In this document: in pieces, positions 47,238 through 59,696 of the stretch
Numbering within the stretch: the first letter of the stretch is position 1
How the letters are laid out: each line of letters opens with the position of its first letter
Assembly (NCBI GenBank): GCA_013368315.1
Contig: JAACJM010000097.1
Coordinates: 186,001-250,000 of the forward strand
Length of the DNA: 64,000 nt
Direction: 5' to 3'
Source: Tetrapyrgos nigripes
Taxonomy: Eukaryota > Basidiomycota > Agaricomycetes > Agaricales > Campanellaceae
Position numbers and translations under genes: made by a program
Notes under the pieces: model-generated
What the model was told of the DNA's origin: nothing
Seen by the model: only the letters and a program-made list of their open reading frames with translations
Database searches by the model: none

Positions 47238-50200
47238 ATGTATCGTTGCGTATGTGGCAAAGCATTTCAAGAAGACATCCGGCTAGTCAATCACCAGTCC
47301 AAGTGCAAGAAGCGCCAGGGAGGACAGCTCACTGAAAGCCTGGCCAAAAAAGCGAAGCAAAGGAAGCCTCAAAAACACAAGTCCGAGTCCCAAAAGACTG
47401 CCGGGAGCCAGTGGCCATGGTTTGAGAGAGAGGATGCAAATGTGAGTCGTCGCTCGTCCTATTATTTGCGCTTAATATCGAGTTACTTTCTCTTACAGGC
47501 ATCAGCCAGTTCCTCTCGTATTACTGCTTCAAATCCCATTCCTGAAGAGTACTCTACTCTATCCGACGAGTACTTACTACCTCCAGACACAGTTGACGAC
47601 AACATACCCAGTCCTTCGATTTCCGACTCCCAAAATACGTTCCATTTCGATGAACCCTCTCTATACTCTTCGGCACCCTATCCTAACATTGTTGAACCAG
47701 ATTTAGTTGCTGAATATGACGATATTACACTTACTCCCTCATATCCTGACGGTGTGACACTGGAATGCATTGTCGAGTGCGAGGCTATAGCCGAGAGAGC
47801 CATACAACAGTTGCTGCAGGATGAGCTCAGTGAACTACGTCTTACTGCAAGGCCAAGACGGCGTCGTCGTCAGCGAGATGGGATAGACATGAAGAATATT
47901 GTTGAAGGCAAACGTACTCGCAGGCTACCTCCTCGTCTTGACAATTTTGAACACGTAGATGACGTCGTTCCTGACGATGAATCCTCCCTCACCACTATTC
48001 CCATTCCTGAACCACCAATTCCTACCCCACCAATTCCTACCCCTCCTCACAATTCACACAGTGTACTAGGACCTGTTCCTCCTGCATTAACCATTCGGAA
48101 AATCAAAACCTCTCCAAACAAGCTCGGACTCTATCGTATTTTCAACGCATATCCATTACACGATCCGGATTCGTCCCTTGAAGTCTTTCTACGTGCCGAG
48201 TCAAATGTCCTTAGTAATCCAGATAAGCGGCCAACTCGCAAACCTGACCACGGACTCGGAAATTTGCAAAGACCGTCTTTTTTCCCATTCTTGAACAAAG
48301 AGGAGTTCCGTTTGATGGAGTGGTACTACACATCAAAATCCTTATCAGCCACCACCCTTACCACACTAGTCAAAGTTCTCAAGGACAACTTTGATGTTTC
48401 AAAGGTTCCCGACAACTTTGATGCAGGTCAAGTCAACAAGCGTCTTGACGCCTATATCAGCGCTAGAAAGAAGCCTCTCCCATCACTGACGAGTCCAGAA
48501 GCCGATCCTGAATGCCCACCTTATCTGAAATATGGCTGGAAATGCTCGAGCGTGTCAATTCCACTGCCCTGTAAAGATTTCAAATACCCATCGGAGGACG
48601 ATGCACCCACTTTCGAAGTGAAGAATATCTGGCATCGAGATATCATCGACGTAATCATGTCCGAACTCCAGAGCTCTTCCTTTGGCGATCATCATCTATG
48701 TCCTCACACCCTGATGTGGAACCCAGGTGACGGAGATCCAGAGCAACGGGTGTATGGGGAGGCATATACATCCAACCGCGCACTAGAAATTGAAGAGGAA
48801 ATTTTCTCCTCTCTTCCATCACCATCAGATTCCAGTATCGAAAATGTTCCCCTTTACATCATGCTCTGGTCTGACTCAACACATCTTGCTGAGTTCGGCT
48901 CAGCTTTGCTTTGGCCAATCTATCTGTTCTTTGGCAATATCTCGAAATATATCCGAGGTTCTTCTTCAAATCATACTGTACATCATTTGGCTTATATCCG
49001 TGAAGTGAGTTCTTGTTTCAGTTTTTTGATCCTATGGCTGATTTGATGCCTCAGGTTCCCAAAAAGCTGAAGGAACACTACCGAGAAATCTATAAACGAG
49101 ACATTCCATCCGAGTTGTGGACTCATTTCAAGCGAGAACTGTTTCAGGCCATTTGGCGATTACTTTTTACCAAGCAGGTCAAGGAAGCTTACAAGTCAGG
49201 CGTCATCGTCAAATGTTCAGATGCTCAGACACGTCGTTTCTTCCTTCGCTGGTTTACTTATTCAAAGGATTATCCAGAGAGGTAAGCAACACTGTTTAAC
49301 AAAATGGTTCTCATCTAACTATTCCTGACACTACTTATGCTGTTCCCTAGGTGTCTCATGTTATGCACCAAGAACCAGGGAGTTTGTCTCTGTGTTCGAT
49401 GTCTTATAAAGCATTTCGAAGTTCATGAAATGGGTACAGCAGCAGACATGGATCGACGAAAGCAGAAGCGAGTTGATAATACGGAGCTGTGGGAGAAAGT
49501 TGCTGATGCACGCCGTGAGCTTTTTGTGAATGGCAAGCCAATTACCAGCCAGGCTGTTCGTAAATTGATGGATCCTGAATCACTCGTTCCCACTCATGTG
49601 AGTACTATGACTATTGGACATTTGTTCCTCCTTCTGACAGCCAGTTTATTTAGAACGCCTTCACAGAAGCATTCAATGACTTGGGGTTTCAGCTTTTCAA
49701 GATTGATCCCAACAATTTGTGTCATGAGTTTGATATTGGTGAATTTCACCGAGTCTTCATACACCTTGTCCGCATTTTAGAAGCTGCCAAGAATAATATG
49801 CGGTCCATTGTAGACCAAAGGTAAGTAACTCTCAGCGTATTAAATTCAATATTTCTTGATGTGAGATTTTAGATACCGAGATATTCCAACGTTTGGTACC
49901 AGTGCCATCCGAAAATTTCCAGAAGAGGCTACAGCCATGAGAAAGCTTGCTGCATAGAATTACGAGGATCTTCTGCAGGTGAGGCATTTGATATTTAATT
50001 GCATTCGCATTCACTCAATGGTGTCTAGTGCGCCATACCATGCTTTGATTCACTTTTAGCATTGTCCCATGATGAAATCGTGAAGGACCTGTTATGGGAC
50101 CTTCTTGCTTTTCATGCATATGCAAAGCTGCGGATGCATACAGACTCAACTGTTGCATCCTTAGCCATTTCAATGCGGGTCCTTGGACATAGTCTTCGCC

Positions 50201-51808
50201 AATTTGCAAAGGTGACCTGTCCTGCTTTTGATACCAAGGAGCTAAAAGAAGAGGCAGCTGCTTGTATCCGTCGTGCTGAGAAAGCTGCGCAGAAGCTGGA
50301 CACATCAGAAGCTTTGCAAAAGCCAAAAGTCCTCACCTCTAAATCACCATTGAAACGACACTATAATTTGAATACACCAAAGCTTCATGCATTGGGGTAC
50401 TATGCCACCGATATACCTGAGTTTGGAACCACTGATTCACATACGACCATGATAGTGAGTTCTCTTTCTTCATTGTTTTCTCCCTCTTTTGATTATATGA
50501 TCATTGCAGGGAGAGGCCGAGCATACCCACAGCAAAGACCTATATCAGCGCACTGCAAAATCACAGTTCGAAGGCCAGATTGCTAACCTCACTGGACGAG
50601 AACAGTTAATCCGAGATATCGCTGACCAGAACGGGTTGATTCCTCTGTCAAAATTCATGCCTGTTACCATCGCATCTGCGAGTACAGATTCAGATTTAGA
50701 GGCGTTCGATCCAACCTCACCATACTGGATTGGTATATCGGAAAAGGAGAGGATAGATTTGGATGCCTTTCTTTCTGAACGGCGACAAGATACTGCATTC
50801 AAGGTGAGTAAATTTAGCTTATCAAGCCTGTCTTCTACTTATTGATGACTTGGTGTTGTAGGGTTTTATGAGGAAGCTCAAAGACCATCTTCTAGGCCAA
50901 TTATTCTCATCCGAACACTGTGTCGAATATTCTGATGAGGAGCATCATACCATCCTTATCGAGAATGAGTCCATTTTTCACCATCAAACTGCGCGTTTCA
51001 ATTACACCTCCTACGATGTTCGCCAATGCTCTGATACTGTCAACCCTCGCACGCATCCCCATGTCTTAGCGCTTTCAGGAGAAGGTGGCCACCCTTATTG
51101 TTATGCCAGGGTAATCCACATTTTTCACATCTATGCCCGCCATCGTGGACCAAAATCATCTGATTCATTGCGTATCCACAAGTTCTACGTTCTTTTTGTT
51201 CGATGGTTTGACTTTGATTCAGAAACCCCTTGGGGTTTCAAAGTTAAACGCCTACCACGAGTTTATTTTCCACATAGTGGATCACCAGACGCATTTGGGT
51301 TCCTGGATCCTGAACGTGTCATACGTGGTGTTCACATTATGCCAGTTTACACCTCCGGTCAGACTGACTCCCTACTTTCACCAACGTCAAAAGCAAGGCA
51401 AATGGAATCTGGAGATGAGGGAAAGATTGAGACTCTGGACTGGAGAGAATATTATATTGGAATGTAAGTAATTATTTTTTTCTCTCTTCTTATGCTACTG
51501 CTTATTTTTTTCTTGTCAGCGCTGCTGATCGTGACTTGTTTATGCGCTTTCGAGGTGGTGCTGTTGGCCATAAATCAACAAGGAAGTATACTTGAGACCT
51601 GGAGAAGAACACAATTGCTGCTGAAAATGAGCTAGCTGAAGCATTAGATGCTCTCGTGGACACATTTGATCAACACACTGAAGATGAGGTGGAGTTATAT
51701 GAAAGTGGAGAGGACAACTATCACATTCAGGCCCATTTGGACAAGGAGATGTTTGAATCAGACTCAGAGGATTCAGAAGATAGTAGTCCAGTGTATGATG
51801 ATGATTAG
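47238..51808 (+). pseudogene. Plavaka-type transposase, decayed copy
   Basis: The same family and exon plan as the transposase at 22.9-27.3 kb, but diverged. An N-terminal zinc finger (MYRCVCGKAFQEDIRLVNHQ, then SKC) is followed by a basic zone, an acidic spacer, YGEAYTSNRALEIEEEIF and IMLWSDSTHLAEFGSALLWP. After that come FKIDPNNLCHEFDIGEFHRV, the distal domain (FVRWFDFDSETPWGFKVKRL, FRGGAVGHKS) and an acidic tail. Two in-frame stops interrupt it: TAG at 49955-49957 (after MRKLAA, where the other copy has Arg) and TGA at 51593-51595 (after TRKYT), with protein-like sequence continuing after each. The catalytic Asp segment is still present. This copy is probably inactive, though the companion gene next to it looks open. 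Confidence 0.75.
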
Positions 51809-52713
51809 ATATACTAGTATTAGCTGAACTTCACTCTAGTGGCACATTAGGGGTACGTGGGAACATTGTATACAACAAGTATGCATAGTCCTGAATCAGC
51901 ACTGATGAGCAATTTATCTAGTGACATATCTTTCTAGATAGAATAGACCTCAAAGTACCTGGAAAAATGTAAATATAAGGTAGAATACAACAGGAAAGGG
52001 CATTGCAGTATCTGACAAGGTGAGATGGAGTGTGGAAATATGCCCCTGTAGCTACAATGAGTCTACCTGCATATTATCACACCTGGAATACTATGGCCAA
52101 AGATATCTCAGTTGGATATCTATGGCCTAGAAGATACATCATAGACTATGATTGCATACCTCCAACATTGTGGGTCATGATAGCAAAAGAAATATATTAT
52201 GGAGCATGGTGGCCAGCCTTATCTAGCTTGGAATTGGTTGGAATTGATGTTCCACCATGGGATGGCATGGCAGACTCACTCTATCATGGGACACCTGGCC
52301 AGCCTTATCTAGCTTGTAATTGGTTGGACTTAAATTTCCACCATGGAATGGCATGGCAGACTCTCTCTATCATGGGACACTTGGCCACTGGGATAAATCA
52401 TAGAATTAAATGTACCTAGAACTACATACTGCTGGTGGATGTTCATCGTTAAGCCATGATAGCTCAGATGGCCATACTATGCCATGTAGAGCCATGACTG
52501 TCCCGATCCTGTGATGAGGGTTTGTGACACTATCATTAATTGATAGATTAATCATATGTAGTTCTAGGTAGTCATACATACAGCTTTATATTGTGGTAAT
52601 TAGTAGCCACATTAGTAGTTACAGCCACACCTTGTAGGCATATAAGGACTACTAGAAAGTCTCTTACTCTCTATCACTCTAACAAGCCTCAACCAGCTCT
52701 AACAAGCAACCTA
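51809..52713. other. Repeat-rich intergenic, possible right end of Plavaka 2 and LTR-like sequence
   Basis: No gene was recognised. An 86-bp tandem repeat lies at 52211-52386. From about 52526 (TGTGACACTATCATTAATTG) to the Tc1 insertion the sequence has the look of a retrotransposon LTR, but no partner was found in the window. Confidence 0.35.
52211..52386. repeat. 86-bp tandem repeat, two copies
   Basis: The unit GGCCAGCCTTATCTAGCTTG starts at 52211 and again at 52297. Both copies continue with AATTGGTTGGA, TTCCACCATGG and CATGGCAGACT and end in ATCATGGGACAC. A few substitutions separate the copies. Confidence 0.85.
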
Positions 52714-54340
52714 CAGTGGGTCAAAAAATTGTCCACATGTTTCGCATTTTTGGAAAGATTGCCAATTTAAGCAATACTGAGTAGAGATATTAAAATGTGG
52801 TCAGTGATGGGCAGAAAGCCCTTGATAAACGCTACAATATTCTGTCTGTTTTGTCTTATTTGGCTTAAAACTCATGGAGATATGACTGATTTAAAATGGT
52901 ATGTCATTTGGACAATTTTTTGACATGCAAGTGAAAATACAGAAAGTGCTAGCTCAGTACTTGGTATGCCCTCCTTTGGCCTTCAACACAGCCTCAATCC
53001 TTCTAGGCATGCTCCTGATCAATTTCTGACAATCTTCTTCTGTGATTTCATCCCACTTTTCAGCTGCTCTGTCCCATATTTCCCAAACTCCAGAGGGTGC
53101 TGTGTCATATCCATTGAGCTTGTGTTTGAGGGTTGTCCAGAGGTGTTCAATGGGGTTCAGGTCAGGAGATTGAGCAGGCCAGCTCATGCAATGGATGTTG
53201 TTGTCTTCAAACCACTTGGTGGCCAGTTTTGACTTGTGTTTAGGATCATTGTCTTGCTGAAAAATGGCCACCTCTGGATCAACACCCAAAATATCCATGC
53301 TCTCCAGAAGGTTGTTCTCCAAAATGTCCACATACTGCTCTGCATTCATCCTGCCCTCCACCTCTGCCATGTTTCCAACTCCTTCCCACCCCATACATCC
53401 CCACACCATGATATTTCCTCCTCCAAATTTGACTGTTTCCACCACATTTCTCTCTCCCAAGGATTCACCCTTCCTCCCCCACACATACTGCTGTCCATCT
53501 GACCCATATCGATTGATTTTAGTCTCATCTGACCAAATAACCCTTTTCCAGTCATCCACAGTCCAGTTTCTGTACTTCTGTGCAAAGTTTAAACGAGCCT
53601 TCCTGTGAGCTGCAGTGAGTTTGGGCTTATTCTTCGTTTTAGATGTGTCCACATCATGCCTGAGAAGGGAATTTCGAATGGTTTGGGTGGAGACAGGTTG
53701 GTCAAGGAGGGGATTGATGTTTCTGGCCACTTCTGTAGCATTTTCAGCTTTGCCAGTGTTGATTTGTTGGATAGCAGCACGTTCATCAGTGGTAGACAGC
53801 TTTCTAGGACGCCCTGCTTGATGGTTCTCCTTGTCAGGATACATCTCTTTGGCCAGAGAAGCAATCTTTGACTTGGATACCCCAGTTTTAGCAGAGATTT
53901 CCCTGGATGAAGCAGAAGTTTGGAGGAGAGAGAGGATATTGTCTTTCTGGGTGGATGTGATGGGTCTCATGATTTGATGAGGGCTATAGAACAACTGGAT
54001 GCCCTTATATATGGTCCAGCTGGCAGCTATGATATCATTATGATGTAGCCATTGCATCATTGTACAACTCCACTTATGATGTCATCTATGAGACATCACA
54101 TAGTTACAATACTGATTTTGAAGTGGCAACTCAAAAAATTGTCCAAATGACATACCATTTTAAATCAATCATATCTCCATGAGTTTTGAGCCAAATAGGA
54201 CAAATAAAACAGATTATTGTAGCTCTTATCAAGGGCGTTCTGCCCATCACTGACCACATTTCAATATCTCTACTCAGTATTGCTTAAATTGGCAATCTTT
54301 CCAAAAATGCGAAACATGTGGACAATTTTTTGACCCACTG
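52714..54340. mobile_element. Complete Tc1/mariner element with 210-bp inverted repeats
   Basis: The ends begin CAGTGGGTCAAAAAATTGTC. The left inverted repeat is 52714-52923 and the right is 54131-54340, roughly 94 percent alike by eye. TA flanks both sides (52712-52713 and 54341-54342). The inner border of each repeat carries the outer motif again in reverse (GGACAATTTTTTGA), so each end is itself a pair of putative transposase sites. One transposase gene fills the interior on the minus strand. The element is 1627 bp and looks structurally complete. Confidence 0.93.
52954..53970 (-). CDS. Tc1-like transposase, DD34E, intact
   Basis: This is a cut-and-paste transposase. I prefer ATG at 53970 (MRPITSTQKDNILSLLQTSA). 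The open frame extends 30 codons further, to 54060, but that part is not conserved-looking. The N-terminus has two helix-turn-helix units (SSREISAKTGVSKSKIASLA and ATEVARNINPL...TIRNSLLRH), joined by the AT-hook-like GRPRKLS. The DDE core reads VIWSDETKINRYGSDGQQYV (first Asp), FQQDNDPKHKSKLATKW (second) and SPDLNPIEHLWTTLKH (Glu). By my count 34 residues separate the second Asp and the Glu. It has no intron, stop or frameshift, so it may be active. Spacing to each inverted repeat is short, as is usual for the family. Confidence 0.92.
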   Translation of the reverse strand: MRPITSTQKDNILSLLQTSASSREISAKTGVSKSKIASLAKEMYPDKENHQAGRPRKLSTTDERAAIQQINTGKAENATEVARNINPLLDQPVSTQTIRNSLLRHDVDTSKTKNKPKLTAAHRKARLNFAQKYRNWTVDDWKRVIWSDETKINRYGSDGQQYVWGRKGESLGERNVVETVKFGGGNIMVWGCMGWEGVGNMAEVEGRMNAEQYVDILENNLLESMDILGVDPEVAIFQQDNDPKHKSKLATKWFEDNNIHCMSWPAQSPDLNPIEHLWTTLKHKLNGYDTAPSGVWEIWDRAAEKWDEITEEDCQKLIRSMPRRIEAVLKAKGGHTKY

Positions 54341-54482
54341 TATCATCCCCAGGTAAGTAAAGGAGTTGCCACTACACTTTTAGTGTACTTTGTACCATGC
54401 CTGCTTGTCAGGTTATGAGCCCTGGAGGCCCTTGATCAGTGCCCTCATTGGCAGCAGTTCATAGACTCCTACTACCTGGTTG

Positions 54483-54968
54483 TGTTATGATGCGAACAAT
54501 CCTGTACTGGCCTGGACCCTCTATCTGGACCTGAGCCTGTGCATAGGCTGTAACTACCTACACAGCACTACTTAATTACTTCTTAGATGACTCATTACAT
54601 AGCATTGCACAGTATTACTCCAGATGAGTCCTTATGACTCATCTGCACAGCCTAGCATAGCAGTACTTAGGTATATAAGATGTAGATACTTACCCATGTA
54701 CCCTAGCTCGTTATTTTGTACCAATAGGACCTTAGTTTATCATTCATTGGCACACCTCACTTAGGACAACTTATACAGCTACTCTTTGGACCCCGTATAA
54801 CGTCTATTACACAGCTAACTACTACATCAAGCTTCACTATCTAGCTACTACCTGGACTACACTCCAACAAGCTTTCCATCACTGCTCCTGCCCACTAGCG
54901 GCCCCACGGAAGGTCCGGTTTTGCCTACGCAAGAGTACAGCAACTTGAACGTGGTCAAATCCTAACAG
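54483..54968 (+). repeat. 5' LTR of a Ty1/copia retrotransposon
   Basis: The segment begins TGTTATGATGCG and ends ATCCTAACA, giving the TGTTA...TAACA terminal pair typical of LTRs. It contains a TATA-like GTATATAAG near 54672-54680. It is followed directly by GGTTGTCACCTATAAATGG, in the position and style of a primer-binding site, and then by the gag frame. Length is 486 bp. No matching 3' LTR was seen in the window. Confidence 0.65.
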
Positions 54969-55195
54969 GTTGTCACCTATAAATGGCTGACATAGTGTAC
55001 CCAACAGTGTGAGACTCTGTCTCTGCTGCAGTTGTTAATGCACTCAGGGGTATTGTCACTGTCCTGGCACACTCGTTGCAGCCTTTCTACTTTGTGCAGC
55101 ACACCTTTGTTGCTGCCACTTTTATGCATTAGGATGAATGCTGACAGTTGACTTTATTCCCCAGATATTTTTGTAAAACATCTTCCAATACCTTG

Positions 55196-56130
55196 ATGTC
55201 CACTGTCCCCACCTTCAACGGTCCCAACTACAACATCTGTACTGACATCATGGAATCCTGGCTCCAAGCCACAGGTCTCTGGCATGTCATTCTTGATGCA
55301 CGTCCCATGGATGCTTCTGTGAGTACTGCCACAACTCCTCTTACTGCTGAGCAGGCATCAGCTCAAGCTGCAGCTATCTCTGCTGCTCAGGAGGAACAGA
55401 AAGCCTGGGACACAGATAACAACAAGGTAATCGGTTCCATCAAACTTCGCATGTCCACTGCCATCCATCAGAAGACCACTCTTGGTGGTATAACCACTGC
55501 CAAGGCCATTTGGGAAGCCTTGAAGGAGACCTACAGGAAGCCCAGTGCTTCTGCTGTCTACATGGACTATAAACATGCTCTGTCCATCACTATTCCTAAC
55601 AACCAACACCCTGGAGCTGCCATCGAGTTGATCCATATGTACCTTGTGCAGGTTGATGCTGCTGGTGCTACCACCAATAGCAACAGTAGAACTACCTCTA
55701 CCACTAAGCTCCCCAAGTATATGAAGGTCATGTTCATTACCAAACTCCCTACTCCTCGCTACAAATTCATCATTCAAAGGGTCACTCAAAACACTATTGA
55801 GAGTCTTGACAATCAGGACCTTGATGACCTTCAAAGCAAGATCATCAACATTTGGGAATCACAGGGTTTTAGGTCAGGCCAGAGACAGCCACAAGCCAAT
55901 CAGCTTTCTGCTGTCAAGCACAAGTGTGGAAATCCAAATTTCCAGCAGCAACAGTGTCTGGCTAATACTAACCATCAACAGCAGCAGCAGTGCTAGAGGC
56001 TGTGGAGGTCACTACCAGCATGGCAAGTGCACCAGCAAGCAGGTCAATCAAAAGGCACAGGGTATCTCCCCTGTAATCCACAAGGCTACTATTGTGGATC
56101 AGCCATCAGTCAAAGATTTATGACTTCCAT
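55196..56130 (+). pseudogene. Ty1/copia gag remnant
   Basis: The chain starts MSTVPTFNGPNYNICTDIME, the usual start of copia Gag. It continues through SWLQATGLWHVILDARP, TAKAIWEALKETYRKPSASA and IESLDNQDLDDLQSKIINIW. A Gln-rich stretch ends at TAG (55994-55996). The CCHC zinc knuckle (GCGGHYQHGKCTSK) lies just past it in another frame, so a frameshift separates capsid and knuckle. A weakly protein-like segment continues to about 56560, then the sequence runs into the palindrome. Protease, integrase and reverse transcriptase are absent, so the element is a truncated, dead copy. Confidence 0.75.
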
Positions 56131-56664
56131 TCTTTACTGAAATTGAAAAGCCTTTTGATGCCTTCTTTACTTCTACTAAGAAGGCCATTAACCTTGCTTG
56201 TAATATCAGTGCTAAGCCAACTGGTGAGACTGTCGCTGCTCTTGACGACATTGTAATGGCTGACTCTCATCCTTCCACTTCCAAATCCGGCACTCAATCC
56301 CAATGATGGTTGGGGTACTAACTCTGAAAACCAAAACTGGAATGATCTGGACAAATGCAACCAGGGTATTCAGACTGATGCTGATATGGAATGCGCTCCA
56401 GACTCCAATGCCAACTCAATTGTGGACACTCCAGCTCACATGACTGCCCTAGGCAGTGTATTTGGAGAGTATCAGAATGTAGATGCTCATGCTACCAGGG
56501 GCACTTTGGCCCGACGAGGACACAGTATCACTTGGCAGTGATTTGGAAACTGAGGAGGACACAGATCACAGGATCGCTGATACACCGGACAAAATTCGCA
56601 GTAGTAAAAACAACTAGCGTAGTCCATAATAAAGCAGTGTTGACATCTCTTAAGGAAATATAAG

Positions 56665-59600
56665 CTGCTAGTTAAAACCTAGCAGACTAGAAAAGTGATA
56701 ATATAATAATAATTAAGTGCTTATGGATGAGTATGCTCATTCTAAGTACTATGATAGATGTATATTATCCAAGGTGGTAATGGCAGACCCAAGTAATGAT
56801 ACAGATAGAGGTCCTAAGGGACTATAAACATATCCTATTACTACCGCTAGTACCGCTAAGGTAACTCAAAGGGATGGTGAAATAGGGATAGCCCCTATTC
56901 GCGAGCAAAGGCAGACGCGCACGCAATACAAAACCTCGGCCAAAGGCTGATCGGAAAGGCTATAGTGGTATCGGACATTCGGAACTAAACTCGCTAGGGT
57001 CTAGATCTATGAGATCGGTGGATTCCAAAGGTACCGAGAGTATTGGAGGAATATTATGGGATCCTACAGAGCATCTGTGGACGGAAGTAGGACAATATGT
57101 ATATGTACGGAATCCTAGAAACGTCAGGAATCTAACGATGAAGAAGGGACACCTAGCAGGACACTCTATAAAGAGATATAGAGGATAGAGGCGCTAGAGC
57201 ACAGCAGATCTGAAAGATCGGAGTACGACCCGAATGGGTAACAGTATTTCCGGATTGGGACTATACCCTCGGCAAACGCTAGAGAAAGCATTGAAGAGTG
57301 TAGGACAACGCTAGGAAGAAAGAATAAAGTGCTACATAGAGCTGGACTCTAGTAGAAGACAAGTATGGTACTTACCTAGTCAGGGGAGGCCTGACGCTAG
57401 ACGAGTAAGACTGTACAATGGACATAACAACGGCATAAAGAAAATACGGCTACACGTGTATGTTCCTAGCGAAAGGGTGCGCTAGTGGATACTGTAGTCA
57501 TAGGTGGAGCTTGGTGCATCAGCAATACTGGCTGCGCTAACCAGAGCAGTACTCAGAATAACGAGACGGATTAAGCAAGAGGGACTAAAGAAATCCCTAA
57601 CCAAAAATTTAGATAATAAATGGACAGTTGATAGATACCCGATATAGCAGGACTTTACTTACGAGGAAAGTAGGCAGACCTCACTAGCAATTTTATTGTG
57701 CATTTGTAATTTTCTTTGCGTACCTTTTTGCGGACATTCAAATTAAATCAGTAACTGTATAGTTGTAGCTACCAGTAGTATAAAAGGACCAGGTATTACT
57801 AGTAGCTACCCAAGCCACGTACTGTAGAGTACCAGATTTTGCTAGTAATTAGTGGAAACGTGAAACACTGGACTAAAGCTTCTATCATTTACCTTGCACT
57901 CCAAAAGAGTATAAATTGTGTGTTGGTTATAACAAGTGTCTATAAAATTTAACAAGTGTGGTTGTAAAATTGTGAACTTATTGTGTTTGACCTTTTGGTC
58001 TTTGTGTGTGTGTTTGTGATTTTGAACTAAGGCATTTGTGGCCTTCCAACTGTGTTAGATCTTTAGGACTTGTTAGTCCATTTGGTGTTATATCTGTGTC
58101 TTCGCGCGCTAGCGCAAAAGTGTTATCAAAACCCTACAAAAAGTACTTATAGTACAAGATTGGTTGAGACTTTGAGTACTCTGACTACTCGGAACACTCG
58201 TCTTTCAATATTGTATAAAGGTTTTTGTGTGTTTAGTACATAAGTACATATTTACCAAATACTACCTATTACACCAGGACTGCAAGCGTTTTTGATAAGA
58301 TCACTGACTGCCATACATTCGACGTCGTGCATTGTATCATACAACATGGCGTGTATAGACATCATAACAGTAGGCCACAGTTGCCTTAAAATCAGACACT
58401 CTTGACACTTAATAGACCAAAGGTCAGCACAAGGATCACAGTTATAACCACAAAATGTTCAATTTAAACTCTATTATATCCAACACAATGTTTATACTCG
58501 TAGAGAGTGCAGTTAAGTTTGTTTAGAAGCTTTAGTCTGTGTTTCATGTCCTCTACTATTGCTAGCAAGATCTGATACTCTACAGTACGTGGCTTGGGTA
58601 GCTACTTGTAATATCTGGTCCTTTTATACTACTTGCAGCTACAACTATACAGTTACTTATTTCTTTTTGATGTCTGCTAAAGTGTACATAGAGAAAAGTC
58701 TGTTAGCGAGTTCTACCTATTTCCTTGTAAGTAAAGACTTACTTATTAGGGTATACAGAAAACTGTTCAATATTATCTAAATATTCATAGGAACTTTCTT
58801 CAGTCCTCTTTGTAAGCCATCTGGTGTTTTGTGTACTGTCCTGGTTAGCGGGCATTGCATCTATGACTCAGAACGCTCCACTTATGACTGCTAGGTCCCT
58901 CGTACACATCCTTATGCTAGGGGCGTAGGGTTTTCTCATAGTTTCTTTGTTCCATTCAGTTTTCCTTTCCCTTTTCTCTGATCTTGCTTTATACGTGCTC
59001 TATGCATTGCCAACAGTCTACTACTTAGTCCTACATATGAGTCCAGCTCTTCTGCAGTCCTGTTCACATACTTATTCCTCCTTCAATGCTTTCAACACCT
59101 AGCTAGACGTTTACTGATGGATTTATCCTTATCTGGAAATACTGTTACTTGTTTGGGTTGTATTCCGATTGTTCAGATGTACTGCAACTTAGCACTTCTG
59201 TCCCTTATATCTCTGTGTAGAGACGTCTGTTCACTATCCCCTGAACTCTCTGGGACCCTGTACATATATACTTTGTCCTACTTTTATCCACATGTACCTT
59301 TTACAGATACTTAAGACTCCCTCAAAGTTGTCTTAGTACTACAGGATTTGCTGATACATAGATCTAGACCTAGCGTGCTTGTCCACGTGTCCAATCTTAG
59401 TGCTGTCTTCTCTGATCGACCTTTCAGCCGAGGATTGTGCTGCTTATGCATTTCTATGCCCATGAATAGGGGCTATCTCACACTTCACTGTCCCTTTAGA
59501 TCACGCTAGTGGTACTAGTAGTTATAATAGGATTTGAAAGCCTTTGTAGGCTATCTTTATTATTTGGTGGGTCTGCTATCATAACTCCAACTCATACATA

Positions 59601-59696
59601 TCTATCATAGTACTTAGAATGAGTTGTTTCTCCATCCATAAGCACTTAATGTTATTGTACTGTTGTTTTCTAGTCCTGCTAGGTCTTAACTAGCAG
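56665..59696. repeat. Diverged ~3.0 kb palindrome (foldback-like element)
   Basis: Two arms of about 1.1-1.2 kb face each other around a spacer of about 700 bp (57860-58560). Matching blocks keep their order and distance. They are CTGCTAG...CTAGCAG at the outer ends (56665 and 59696), AAGTGCTTATGGATG (about 56720 and 59640), GAAGTAGGACAA (57085 and 59275), GTAACAGTATTTCC (57240 and 59145), GTCATAGGTGGAGC (57498 and 58890) and CCACGTACTGTAGAGTA (57815 and 58580). The arms differ by substitutions and small indels. No long protein is readable in either arm. It may be an old foldback transposon or two inverted copies of one repeat. Confidence 0.75.

Noticed and set aside
53971..54060. 30-codon N-terminal extension of the Tc1 transposase
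   Set aside because: It lacks similarity to the family; the Met at 53970 directly precedes the DNA-binding domain.
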